Part shown: positions 1 to 7,458 of the stretch, one piece after another
How the letters are laid out: every line of letters starts with the position of its first letter
Position numbering within the stretch: the first letter of the stretch is position 1
DNA from: UBA3951 sp050952125
GTDB lineage: Bacteria; Bacillota; Sulfobacillia; Fermentithermobacillales; Fermentithermobacillaceae
NCBI GenBank assembly: GCA_050952125.1
Contig: JBMNKK010000004.1
Coordinates: forward strand, 620,001 to 684,000
Direction: 5' to 3'
DNA: 64,000 bases
Made by a program: the position numbers and the translations under genes
The notes under the pieces: model-generated
Told to the model about the DNA's origin: nothing
What the model saw: only the letters and a program-made list of their open reading frames with translations
The model's database searches: none

Positions 1-990
1 GGGGAAGGGGTTGTTCAGAGTGAACTTGACCGTGTACTGATCTTCTTTGGTCACTGAAGCGAGAGGACCCAGAAGGCCCAAACGAGGAGATGTTGCGCCG
101 CCAATGCCGTTTTCCTTAAGTACTCTATCAAACGTGAACACTACGTCATCGGCATCCAACGCTTCGCCGTTGTGGAACGTGATGCCCGGTCTCAGCTTGA
201 ACACGTAGGTCGTAGGATCCGGCGTCTCCCATGATTCGGCTATTTCGGGTATGACCTTGCCGTCCCAAGTGCGGGTTACAAGAGCGTCGAACATGTTTCG
301 TATCACGGTTTCCGTATCGCGGTCACGATAGTTGCCCGGGTCGAGAGTGATGATCTTGTCGATGCCGAGGCCTACTGTGATCGTGTCTCCGTTTTCCAGT
401 GTCACGTCGTGAAGATTGATGCGTGAGTCCATCGAGACGTGCCAGTTCCCCACCTTTTCAGAGGCGGCGGCGGTTTCCTCCAGGCAATATCCGAACACCC
501 ACGGGGCATCTTCATACAGGATGTCTTGAACCCGGTAGTAGAGCGACTTCCTCTCCTCGTCATCCACTGCCGAGGTAGCCTGCTCCAAGAGGCTGTCGAG
601 ATCAGCGTTTGAGTAGAAGGAGTAGTTCCCGCGTTCTCCCGTCACGAGTTTGGGGATGGCTAGGTCGAAGGGATCGAAGTAGGAGCTGCCCCAGTCCGTC
701 ATGTAGAGTTGTCGGTTGCCCGCCATGAACTCGCTCTTCATGTTGCTCCATTCCCACGTGCGGGCTTCAGCTTGAATGCCTATCTGCCTCAGTTGAGAGG
801 CAACAGCTTCCGCCTCATCCTTCCGGTTTGCCTCGCAGTCAATAACGACCGAAAGAGTCTTGAGTTCGTCAGTCCCCGCCGCTTCCGGCTCCTTAGCTCC
901 GCACCCGGAAAGCATGATCACGAATACCGTCACCAATACGAGGGCTAAGAGCGGCACTATGTAACCAAGCGACTTCCTACCGTAGGACAT
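1..990 (-). CDS. Family 5 ABC-transporter substrate-binding lipoprotein with rearranged lobes, 3' part outside window
   Basis: 330 codons are visible before the window edge. Residues 11-27 are hydrophobic and followed by the lipobox LSGC (27-30), so it is an exported lipoprotein of an oligopeptide/nickel-type ABC importer. The order of homology is unusual. Residues about 45-199 look like the C-terminal half of a family 5 binding protein (DWGSSYFDPFDL, NYSFYSNADLDSLLEQA, EERKSLYYRVQDILYEDAPW, and a closing INLHDVTLE). Residues about 205-330 look like the N-terminal half of such a protein (GIDKIITLDPGNY, RNMFDALVTR, FKLRPGITFHNGEALDADDV). The frame was translated codon by codon and is open throughout. 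Start ATG follows GGGGGAGA. It is preceded by a c-di-AMP riboswitch and a good promoter. The family call is firm; the substrate is unknown. Confidence 0.88.
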   Translation of the reverse strand, partial: MSYGRKSLGYIVPLLALVLVTVFVIMLSGCGAKEPEAAGTDELKTLSVVIDCEANRKDEAEAVASQLRQIGIQAEARTWEWSNMKSEFMAGNRQLYMTDWGSSYFDPFDLAIPKLVTGERGNYSFYSNADLDSLLEQATSAVDDEERKSLYYRVQDILYEDAPWVFGYCLEETAAASEKVGNWHVSMDSRINLHDVTLENGDTITVGLGIDKIITLDPGNYRDRDTETVIRNMFDALVTRTWDGKVIPEIAESWETPDPTTYVFKLRPGITFHNGEALDADDVVFTFDRVLKENGIGGATSPRLGLLGPLASVTKEDQYTVKFTLNNPFP

Positions 991-1068
991 TGTTGAATCT
1001 CCCCCTGTCTTTTGGTTCTGGAAATAGGGAGTCAAGACAATCAGCAAGAAGGCACATGGGGAAATGCA

Positions 1069-1085
1069 GGCATCGTACCGATGCC
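1069..1085 (-). other. Small perfect hairpin in the leader of the binding-protein gene
   Basis: A 7-bp inverted repeat (GGCATCG, loop of 3, CGATGCC) lies between the riboswitch and the start codon of the lipoprotein gene. It is followed on the minus strand by TGCATTTCCCC, which is too poor in T for a confident terminator. It could be part of the riboswitch expression platform or may mean nothing. I found no better terminator or anti-terminator in the 200 bases between aptamer and gene. Confidence 0.3.
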
Positions 1086-1194
1086 GGTAAGCCATTGAGA
1101 GGTCTCGAGACGGAGGCTTCTTATGACGGCAAAATCGTACACCCTGTAGAAGGGCTACCTAACGGCAGGCACCTCCGCCTCATGACTCTCTGGC

Positions 1195-1340
1195 ACTGCA
1201 AAGGTCCCCCATCAACGCTTGCGAGGTTAGCTGACGGGCGCGGGCCGATGAAGTAGCCCTACCTAGAGGCAGGATTAGCCCCCGAAACCTGGGTCCCCCG
1301 CTCTCCCAATGAGGGAGATTCAGCGCGAAACGGAAGTTTG
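1195..1340 (-). promoter_or_regulatory. c-di-AMP riboswitch (ydaO/yuaA class)
   Basis: Read on the minus strand, the segment carries conserved pieces of the ydaO aptamer in order: CGCTGAATCTCCC, GGGGGACCCAGG, an internal variable arm, then CCGTCAGCTAACCTCGCAAG and a closing strand. The sequence GTCAGCTAACCTCG is diagnostic of the class. In known cases c-di-AMP binding turns expression off, and targets are osmolyte, potassium and cell-wall genes. Here the only gene downstream is the family 5 binding lipoprotein. The synthase gene cdaA lies about 10 kb away in this window. Assignment is by recall of the consensus; a covariance-model search was not run. Confidence 0.88.
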
Positions 1341-1416
1341 GTAATGAGTGCGGCAAACGAGCCATCTTCTGGTTCCGCAAACAACTTCTCTTGCTGAGCC
1401 TGTAACTCGTAGAGAG

Positions 1417-1445
1417 ATCTTACCATTTGAAGCAGATCTCGTCAA
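1417..1445 (-). promoter_or_regulatory. Promoter for the riboswitch and binding-protein transcript
   Basis: On the minus strand there is TTGACG, a 17-base spacer and TAAGAT, a near-consensus vegetative promoter. The expected start near 1410 leaves about 70 bases before the aptamer. Confidence 0.7.
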
Positions 1446-1472
1446 GGAAGCTTTCAGCTGGCTAGATACAAG

Positions 1473-1487
1473 GTATTAAGGTAATAC
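1473..1487. promoter_or_regulatory. Palindrome between two divergent promoters (candidate operator)
   Basis: GTATTA-AGG-TAATAC is a perfect inverted repeat located 28 bases upstream of one -35 element and 22 bases upstream of the divergent one. Its position would suit a regulator acting on either transcript. The DUF2089 protein encoded just downstream has a helix-turn-helix and is an obvious candidate, but nothing shows binding. Confidence 0.4.
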
Positions 1488-1508
1488 TTAAATTGTTTGA
1501 GAGCTATA

Positions 1509-1537
1509 TTGACATTTATGAAAGACGCCCATATATT
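1509..1537 (+). promoter_or_regulatory. Promoter of the DUF2089 / SHOCT cluster
   Basis: TTGACA, a 17-base spacer and TATATT form an excellent vegetative promoter. Its -10 box ends 20 bases before the ATG at 1558, so the leader would be very short. Confidence 0.7.
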
Positions 1538-1557
1538 GATTGCGGAAGGTGAGACAT

Positions 1558-1950
1558 ATGCCAGAGGTAATAGGAAAGTGTCCCGTCTGTGCGTCAGATC
1601 TGGAAGTAACCGAGCTCCAGTGCCCGTCGTGTCGTACCCGGATTTCAGGACACTTCGACCTGTGCAAGTTCTGCAAGCTTCCTGCCGAGCAGCGAGCTTT
1701 TGCGGAGATATTCATTAGGAACCGCGGCAATATCCGAGACGTTGAGAAGGAACTGGGCATATCCTATCCGACGGTCAGAGGGCGCCTTGAGAGCCTTATC
1801 AGGGCACTCGGCTACCCGGTTGATTCGGAACCGGAGGTCTCGGACGCCCAGCGCGCCGCGCAGAAGAAAGCCATACTCGACAGACTCTCGAAAGGCGAAG
1901 TCTCAGCTCAGGAGGCCGCGAGGCTTCTTAGGAACCTGTCTTCCAGGTAG
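1558..1950 (+). CDS. DUF2089 family zinc-ribbon / helix-turn-helix protein
   Basis: 130 residues. Cys8, Cys11, Cys22 and Cys25 form a zinc ribbon (CPVC and CPSC), with another CKFC pair at 36-39. Residues about 55-88 (GNIRDVEKELGISYPTVRGR) form a helix-turn-helix resembling a sigma-region-4 type DNA reader. The C-terminal tail (KGEVSAQEAARLL) resembles the SHOCT-like helix that opens the next two proteins. DUF2089 genes typically sit upstream of such envelope-associated SHOCT/DUF4097 genes, so this is probably the cluster's transcription regulator. ATG at 1558 is chosen because GGAAGGTGAG lies just before it; an in-frame TTG at 1540 would place that site inside the gene. Confidence 0.82.
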   Translation: MPEVIGKCPVCASDLEVTELQCPSCRTRISGHFDLCKFCKLPAEQRAFAEIFIRNRGNIRDVEKELGISYPTVRGRLESLIRALGYPVDSEPEVSDAQRAAQKKAILDRLSKGEVSAQEAARLLRNLSSR

Positions 1951-2070
1951 CTCTTAGGGAAACTCCTTGTCCCGGACCCATCATCGCCGGGGCGGGGTTA
2001 TCCATAGGGCAGTCCCGGCCGGGGATAAGAGGCCAAATATGAGGGACGTGCTCAACGGGGAGGAAGTACA

Positions 2071-3312
2071 GTGTCAAAAGATGAGAAGATGATGATTCTG
2101 CAGATGGTGGCCGACGGCACGATAACGCCTGAACAGGGCGCCGAGCTCCTTAGGGCACTCGGAGAATCGCGACCGGCAACCGCTGCCGGGCCAGCGCCAT
2201 CTGCAAGTCCTGGCGTATCGACAGGACCGGTATCGCGAGGTAATGAAGAGCTCAGGGAGTCAATCCGGAGGTCGGTTGACGACAACATCCGGAGAGCGGT
2301 CGAGACCAGCGTGAGAACTGCTGCAGAAGCCGCGGAAAGGGCCGCTAGGAACGCCGAGGAATTTGCTCAGAGATTGGCCAGTGAAGGCGAGAACCTGGGC
2401 AAGGTGATAGGCGATAGCGGTGAGAGCTTAGGCAAGGTTCTCGGAGAGAGTGGCGAGAATCTCGGCAAGGTCTTAGGACGCATCTTCAGCGGCGGCTGGT
2501 CGTTCGGTGGCGGCAATCAGTATGAGTTTCCCGAGGAGATCACTGGTGAACTGCCGGCGGAGGGCGAGCTCAAGGTCGACCTGACGACGCGAAACGGCAG
2601 GATAAGGGTCGATACCTGGGATGCTCCCGGTTTCCGGTTGCAGGTCGTCAGGAAAGCCTCAGGAGCGACTGAAGAAGATGCAAGGGCCAGGGTGAATGAC
2701 CTGTACGAGTTCGTGCATGACGGGCTGCGGCTCAGCGCCCGCACAAAAGAACCTGTAACAGGTCTCTTCGGGTCGAATGTATCCGTGAACTTCAACCTGA
2801 CCCTGCCCAGAGACAGGCGGGCCGACGTGACTGTCAGTTCCGCCAATGGAGGGCTCACCCTCGATTCCTTATCGGGACCTTCGCTCAAGGCTTCCACGGC
2901 AAACGGAAGAATTGAGGCCGTAAGGCTAAACTTCGATAAGGCTGATCTTGACTCGGCCAATGGGCGGATTGTATTCGGCGGTCACGCCGACGATCTCACG
3001 ATCAACACCGCCAACGGCAGGATCGAAGGCGACTTGCAGGGAGCGGGGCAGTGGGTACTAGGTACTGCCAACGGAAGGATCGAGCTGAATGTCAAGAAAG
3101 ACCCCAACGCTGCATACGAAGTTGAAGCTTCTTCAGTGTCAGGCAGAGTCGAGGTTACCGGTCTCAGTGACGCGGAAGTCCTCGCAAACGAAACCAGACA
3201 CAAGTTTGGGGCACGGCGCTACTGGGCTCGCAGCAGCAACTACGCGTCGGCCGAGGTGAAGGGGTCTATAAAGGCGACTACAGCTTCAGGCAGAGTGACG
3301 GTTATGTTTTAG
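2071..3312 (+). CDS. SHOCT-like / DUF4097 beta-helix protein (LiaX/YvlB-like)
   Basis: 413 residues, GTG start after GGGGAGGA. Residues 1-30 form a SHOCT-like helical domain (ILQMVADGTITPEQGAELL). Residues about 60-150 are alpha-helical and Ala/Glu rich, with tandem near-repeats of GENLGKVIG type. The C-terminal half is a DUF4097-type right-handed beta-helix whose rungs repeat (S/T)ANGRI: ANGRI occurs at least four times, with NGRI, ANGG and SGRV variants. Related proteins (LiaX of enterococci, YvlB of Bacillus) take part in envelope-stress responses. No signal peptide or membrane segment is visible, so the protein looks cytoplasmic or peripherally attached. Function in this organism is inferred from family and position only. 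Confidence 0.8.
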   Translation: MSKDEKMMILQMVADGTITPEQGAELLRALGESRPATAAGPAPSASPGVSTGPVSRGNEELRESIRRSVDDNIRRAVETSVRTAAEAAERAARNAEEFAQRLASEGENLGKVIGDSGESLGKVLGESGENLGKVLGRIFSGGWSFGGGNQYEFPEEITGELPAEGELKVDLTTRNGRIRVDTWDAPGFRLQVVRKASGATEEDARARVNDLYEFVHDGLRLSARTKEPVTGLFGSNVSVNFNLTLPRDRRADVTVSSANGGLTLDSLSGPSLKASTANGRIEAVRLNFDKADLDSANGRIVFGGHADDLTINTANGRIEGDLQGAGQWVLGTANGRIELNVKKDPNAAYEVEASSVSGRVEVTGLSDAEVLANETRHKFGARRYWARSSNYASAEVKGSIKATTASGRVTVMF

Positions 3313-3343
3313 GTTCCAGATGTTCTGAAGGGAGGCCGGATCC

Positions 3344-3724
3344 GTGGATGACGAAAAGGTTCGCGTCCTTAACATGGTCAAGGAAGGCAAGATAAGTGTC
3401 GAAGAGGCAACCAAGATCCTAGAAGCTCTGAGTACTGCGGAAGAAGAGCCGGAACTGCCTCAGTCGAAGTCCAAGTGGTTTAGGGTTCGCATCACCGATC
3501 TCAAGACCAATAGGCCCAAAGTATCGGTCAACTTACCTATCGGCCTTGTGGATTGGGCTCTTAGAACCGGCACCAAGGTTGCCTCAGTTGGGGGCGTGGA
3601 CCTCAACGGAATGGGCGTCAATCTGGAGGAACTGAGATCGGCCATCAACTACGGCTTAAAGGGCAAGATCATCGACGTGGTTGATGAAGAGGACCAGACA
3701 CACGTGGAGATCATAGTCGAATAA
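3344..3724 (+). CDS. Small SHOCT-like domain protein
   Basis: 126 residues, GTG start after GGGAGG. The first 30 residues (VRVLNMVKEGKISVEEATKILEAL) are paralogous to the N-terminus of the preceding gene product. The rest is one globular domain without catalytic motifs (WFRVRITDLKTNRPKV, VNLPIGLVDWAL, NYGLKGKIIDVVDEED) and resembles the short companion proteins found beside DUF2089 and DUF4097 genes. It is the last gene of the cluster, 31 bases downstream of its neighbour, and its stop codon lies within a shared terminator-like hairpin. The biochemical role is unknown. Confidence 0.75.
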   Translation: MDDEKVRVLNMVKEGKISVEEATKILEALSTAEEEPELPQSKSKWFRVRITDLKTNRPKVSVNLPIGLVDWALRTGTKVASVGGVDLNGMGVNLEELRSAINYGLKGKIIDVVDEEDQTHVEIIVE

Positions 3725-3743
3725 ACGTCGCCGGACGTTTATT
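3720..3743. terminator. Symmetric hairpin holding the stop codons of two convergent genes
   Basis: A perfect 10-bp stem (AATAAACGTC, loop GCCG, GACGTTTATT). The plus-strand stop TAA (3722-3724) lies in one arm and the minus-strand whiA stop TAA (3739-3741) in the other. With A/T-rich outer arms it could act as a bidirectional terminator, although no long T-run follows on either side. Confidence 0.55.
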
Positions 3744-4692
3744 GGGCGGGGGGCTGCGGCTCTCCGCCCTTCCGTCTTCTTGGGGGAGCTTCGCATAAGT
3801 TGGCCGCTATCTCTGCGATTCGCCTAAATCTGTGGTTGACCGCCGATTTCGATGCCCGCGGGGTCAGAAGCTCTCCGAGTTCCTCCATGCTGAGGTCCTG
3901 GTGCTCCAGTCTGAGTCTGGCTACTTCCTTCAGAGCCGGAGGCAGGCGGCTTAGCCCTATGGCCTCGTCAATCTTCCGGATATCCGAGATCTGCCTTATT
4001 GAAGCTTCAACCGCTCTCGATACGTTGGCTCTGTCCATGTTCACGAGTCTCTGAACCGAGCTTTTGAGGGACTTCCGCGCCCGGATGTCTTCGTAATCGA
4101 GAACAGCCTGGGACGCTCCAATTAGGCCGAGGAATTCAGCGATTTGATCAGCGTCCTTCAGGTAAGCTACCCACGATGAGCGGCGCCGTATCAAGCCGCC
4201 CTTCAAGCCCTCCTTGTTCATCAGTGATTGAATCAGTAGGCCGTCCTTGGCACTGGGCAAAGCGATCTCCAAGTGGTGATTTCTGACGGGAGAAGATACC
4301 GAACCGCGTGCGAGAAAGGCACCTCTCAGAAATGCCCGGCGGCACCCTGCGTTTGAAAGAAGCACGTCTGCGGGGGGTTGAATGGAATCCGTGGCAGCGC
4401 GAACCTTGCCCTTGATCCTGCGCGTTGTGCGTCCCTCGAGAGTCTTCTTCGAGCCGGATCCCGGTCTCCTAAACAGAGAGGTCTCGCCGCCTCCCTGCTT
4501 CACTAGGGAAAACAGCCTTCTCATCAAGAATGGCTCCGCGGGGACTGACGCATCAGGGTTCCCGCTTGCACGCGGGGGAAGGTATCTGCGGAGCGCTAAC
4601 GTTTCCCAGTAAGCTTGAGCGCGTCCCCTGGCCTCGACTCTGGCCAACTCTTCCTTCGTGGAACGCGAAAAAGTGTCCTTTTCATCCCTCAA
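3739..4692 (-). CDS. whiA: WhiA, LAGLIDADG-like DNA-binding regulator
   Basis: 317 residues, the usual WhiA length. The N-terminus (FSRSTKEELARVE) matches the WhiA opening. The degenerate LAGLIDADG core spans about 110-215 (RAFLRGAFLARGSVSSP), followed by the conserved NMDRANVSRAVEA and RLEHQDLSMEELGELL, and a C-terminal helix-turn-helix (SKSAVNHRFRRI). WhiA controls cell division, chromosome segregation and, in sporulating actinobacteria, sporulation genes. It is the last gene of rapZ-yvcK-whiA. TTG at 4692 is chosen because it overlaps the yvcK stop as TTGA; the nearby ATG at 4685 is out of frame. Confidence 0.93.
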   Translation of the reverse strand: MRDEKDTFSRSTKEELARVEARGRAQAYWETLALRRYLPPRASGNPDASVPAEPFLMRRLFSLVKQGGGETSLFRRPGSGSKKTLEGRTTRRIKGKVRAATDSIQPPADVLLSNAGCRRAFLRGAFLARGSVSSPVRNHHLEIALPSAKDGLLIQSLMNKEGLKGGLIRRRSSWVAYLKDADQIAEFLGLIGASQAVLDYEDIRARKSLKSSVQRLVNMDRANVSRAVEASIRQISDIRKIDEAIGLSRLPPALKEVARLRLEHQDLSMEELGELLTPRASKSAVNHRFRRIAEIAANLCEAPPRRRKGGEPQPPAQ

Positions 4693-5684
4693 CTGCCTGA
4701 CGCGACCTTCTTTCCGCGATTTTCCGACGATCTCGCTGCTTCAGCAAACTTGATTACCGACTCGGCGAGCTTAGCCGAGTCGTGCCTTGCCAGGTCACCT
4801 TTGGATAGGTAGTTGCCGGGGATCATCGTGTAGCCCAATTCAGATAGAGCCGCGGCATCAACGCGCACCTGATACCGGCCTTCCTCGGCGTACTTGTTGG
4901 CGATTTCGGGAGGAGCTTCTTCGATGTTCACGAGCACGTCCGAAACGAGATGCCCTGCGTGACACTGGATGGCTCGAACATGATCGGATGCCGTGTAGCC
5001 GTCGGTTTCTCCCGGCTGAGTCATGATGTTGCAGACATACAGCTTCGGCGCCGTTGCCCGGTATACCGCCTCACGAATGCCCGGAACGAGAAGGTTCGGG
5101 ATGACAGAAGTGTAGAGGCTGCCGGGTCCCAGGATGATAACATCGGCGCCTAGGATTTCACTTACGGCCTCATCGAGGGCGGGCGGCTCGGGCGGGAGAA
5201 GGGATAGTCTTCGTATGCGTTTCCTGGCCTGGGGGATAGCGTACTCTCCCAGCACTACCGAACCGTCCTCCATCTCTGCCCGAAGCGTGACATCGCTGAG
5301 CGTAGCCGGGATGACTTTGCCTCTCACTGCCAGAATCCGCGACATGGTGCGCACGGCCAGCTGAAAGTCGCCCGTCATCTCTGTCATGGCAGCCAAAAAG
5401 AGATTGCCGAAGTTGTGGCCTCCGAGGCCTCCTTTCTTGAACCTGTGGTTGAACAGGCTGGCCATATCAGGTTCAGCCTCCGCCAACGCCAAAAGACAGT
5501 TTCTGATATCTCCCGGGGGCAGCATACCGATGTCTTTCCTCAGCCTGCCCGAGCTGCCTCCGTCGTCGGCTACCGTGACTATGGCCGTGATATCACAGGA
5601 GAGCGGCTTGAGACCTCTCAAGACACTGGCGAGTCCCGTGCCGCCTCCTATTGCTACAACTTTCAGATTCGGCGAGGCATTCAA
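4689..5684 (-). CDS. yvcK: YvcK / gluconeogenesis factor family protein
   Basis: 331 residues of the CofD-like YvcK family. The nucleotide-binding opening VVAIGGGTGLASVLRGL (8-24), TVADDGGSSGRLRKDIGM and PPGDIRNCLLALA are all present, as is ILGPGSLYTSVIPNLLVPGI. YvcK proteins bind UDP-sugars, are needed for growth on gluconeogenic carbon and influence peptidoglycan synthesis. It lies between rapZ and whiA with 4-base TTGA overlaps at both ends, so translation is probably coupled. TTG start at 5684; an ATG three bases further on reads out of frame. Confidence 0.95.
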   Translation of the reverse strand: MNASPNLKVVAIGGGTGLASVLRGLKPLSCDITAIVTVADDGGSSGRLRKDIGMLPPGDIRNCLLALAEAEPDMASLFNHRFKKGGLGGHNFGNLFLAAMTEMTGDFQLAVRTMSRILAVRGKVIPATLSDVTLRAEMEDGSVVLGEYAIPQARKRIRRLSLLPPEPPALDEAVSEILGADVIILGPGSLYTSVIPNLLVPGIREAVYRATAPKLYVCNIMTQPGETDGYTASDHVRAIQCHAGHLVSDVLVNIEEAPPEIANKYAEEGRYQVRVDAAALSELGYTMIPGNYLSKGDLARHDSAKLAESVIKFAEAARSSENRGKKVASGS

Positions 5685-6586
5685 TGGTTAAGACCTCCGG
5701 ATTCCCTTCGCTCGATATCCCTATGTTCGACCACAACTGTGTGTTCCTTGGTCTCAAGGTGGCTGCGAAGGGCTTCTCCCAAAGCGACCGACCGGTGCCT
5801 GCCTCCGGTACACCCTATAGCTATCGTTAAGTGTGATTTTCCTTCGTCCACGTAGTTCGGCAAGAGGAAGTCGATGAACTTGGTGAGACGGTTGAAGAAG
5901 CTTCTGGCCAACGTGGGCTTAAAGACATACTTCGATACGCGCTCATCAAGCCCGGTGAGCGGTCTAAGTTCTGCCACATAGTGCGGATTTGCCAGGAACC
6001 GCACGTCGAACACTAAGTCTGCATCAAGCGGAAGACCGTATTTGAAGCCAAAAGTAACGATTGTTATGAGAAGCTTCTCAAACTTGACCGTCTTCGAGAA
6101 CACGTCAACCAGCTGTTTTCTGAATTCCGACGTGGTGAGGTCGGACGTATCGATAATGACCGTGGCCTTCGCCCTTAAATCGGACAGTATTTCGCGCTCC
6201 TCGCGTATGACTTCCAGGGTGCTGCCCTGAGGAGAAAGGGGATGCCGCCTTCTGGTCTCTTTGTACCGCCTGACCAAGGCTTCGTCATTGGCCTCCAAAA
6301 ACAACACGGCGGGCTTTATTCCGTCCGTCTCCAGAGCCTCCAGGGCGTCTGAGAGGTCTTCAAAGAACTCCCTGCCTCTTACGTCCACAACCATGGCTAT
6401 CTTGGATATCGGTTCCTCGAGCTGCTTGCAGAGCTGCATGAACGTGGAGATAAGCGCAGGAGGCAGATTGTCTACGCAGAAGTAGCCAAGGTCCTCAAGG
6501 GTTCTTATGGCTTGCGATTTTCCCGCGCCCGAGAGCCCCGTGATCAGGACCACATTCGCGTTAAACCCTTCGCGAATCGAAGACAC
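5681..6586 (-). CDS. rapZ: RapZ / YvcJ nucleotide-binding protein
   Basis: About 301 residues. An N-terminal P-loop ATPase/GTPase domain has Walker A GLSGAGKSQ, and the C-terminal domain carries GCTGGRHRSVALGEAL. In Escherichia coli the family controls glmS through small RNAs, in Bacillus it affects competence, and the C-terminal domain binds glucosamine-6-phosphate. Here glmS has its own ribozyme 8 kb away, so an RNA-adaptor role cannot be assumed. GTG at 6586 is chosen because GGAGGGGGT lies seven bases before it; ATG at 6604 and TTG at 6610 are in-frame alternatives. It ends in a TTGA overlap with yvcK. Confidence 0.93.
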   Translation of the reverse strand: MSSIREGFNANVVLITGLSGAGKSQAIRTLEDLGYFCVDNLPPALISTFMQLCKQLEEPISKIAMVVDVRGREFFEDLSDALEALETDGIKPAVLFLEANDEALVRRYKETRRRHPLSPQGSTLEVIREEREILSDLRAKATVIIDTSDLTTSEFRKQLVDVFSKTVKFEKLLITIVTFGFKYGLPLDADLVFDVRFLANPHYVAELRPLTGLDERVSKYVFKPTLARSFFNRLTKFIDFLLPNYVDEGKSHLTIAIGCTGGRHRSVALGEALRSHLETKEHTVVVEHRDIERRESGGLNH

Positions 6587-6622
6587 GGTGTCCACCCCCT
6601 CCATGCTCAATCGCCGGGGGAG

Positions 6623-7429
6623 TCAGTCTTGAGGCTGCACTCCTAGAGTCTCCCAAAGCCCGGCTGCTCGGGACGGCCTGACCAAGAATTCCAGGCTAGC
6701 TCCGTCCTGCCATGCGCGGTACATGCTTTCGCCTCTCTTGAGCCCGACCTCCGGGTAGTCGGCGGGCTTAACCATCCGCGGCTTGGGGTGCTCCCCGTAG
6801 CTTTCATTAGGCATGAATATACTCTGGCCTTTGTATTCCACATCGTAGAAGGCCAACCCTTTTCGCAGCCTGATGGGGTCATACACTGACTGGAAGTCCC
6901 TGGCGATCCAATTCGCCATGACTAAAGATTCCTTGCCCGGGTTCGCGGTCACGTGACCGTAAAGCGGCGGTATGATCAAGATATCGCCTGCTTCAAATTC
7001 GGCAACGATGAAATCGTCAACCTGCCCGCTCACCTCACCTCCGCGCTGCAAGAGGAAGTGGGCTTTACCGTGCAGCACCTGGTAGACTTCTGGATAGGTC
7101 CACGGTTGTCCGGGCACCTTCGGGTGATAGTGTCCCAAAGTCTTGACGTACTCGGATCCGATGAGGCCGGGGTAGATAACGGTGATGTCGTACCTTAACC
7201 CCGCGTCCTCCATAGCCCGCTGATCCTTAGCCAGTCCCGTTCCCCGGTACATCAGGTAGAGAGGATCCGGGCCCGGCTCACCCGGGTAAAGCAGCACTTG
7301 TGACAGGTCACTCAGCGCCCTTGCCGAAGGCTCCGGCGCAACGACGCCTTCTCCGAACTCGAGTCGCCCGTTCGCTCCCAGGGCGACCTGAAATCCTGCT
7401 ATTTCCGACAAAGATAGAGCTTCTGCCAT
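6623..7429 (-). CDS. Cupin-type glucose-6-phosphate isomerase
   Basis: 268 residues of the archaeal/cupin phosphoglucose isomerase family, unrelated to the classical Pgi fold. The metal-binding cupin motif is visible around residues 110-135 (VKTLGHYHPKVPGQPWTYPE), followed by VYQVLHGKAHFLLQ and the second cupin strand with IIPPLYGHVTANPG, giving the His-His-Glu-His set. It interconverts glucose-6-phosphate and fructose-6-phosphate, the substrate of GlmS. AGAGGTG precedes the ATG. It lies just upstream of rapZ-yvcK-whiA in the same direction, so sugar-phosphate metabolism and its regulators may be co-transcribed. At least 60 residues of extra N-terminal sequence precede the cupin core. Confidence 0.88.
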   Translation of the reverse strand: MAEALSLSEIAGFQVALGANGRLEFGEGVVAPEPSARALSDLSQVLLYPGEPGPDPLYLMYRGTGLAKDQRAMEDAGLRYDITVIYPGLIGSEYVKTLGHYHPKVPGQPWTYPEVYQVLHGKAHFLLQRGGEVSGQVDDFIVAEFEAGDILIIPPLYGHVTANPGKESLVMANWIARDFQSVYDPIRLRKGLAFYDVEYKGQSIFMPNESYGEHPKPRMVKPADYPEVGLKRGESMYRAWQDGASLEFLVRPSRAAGLWETLGVQPQD

Positions 7430-7458
7430 TGGAGCACCTCTTTCCGGTTGGTAAGAGC

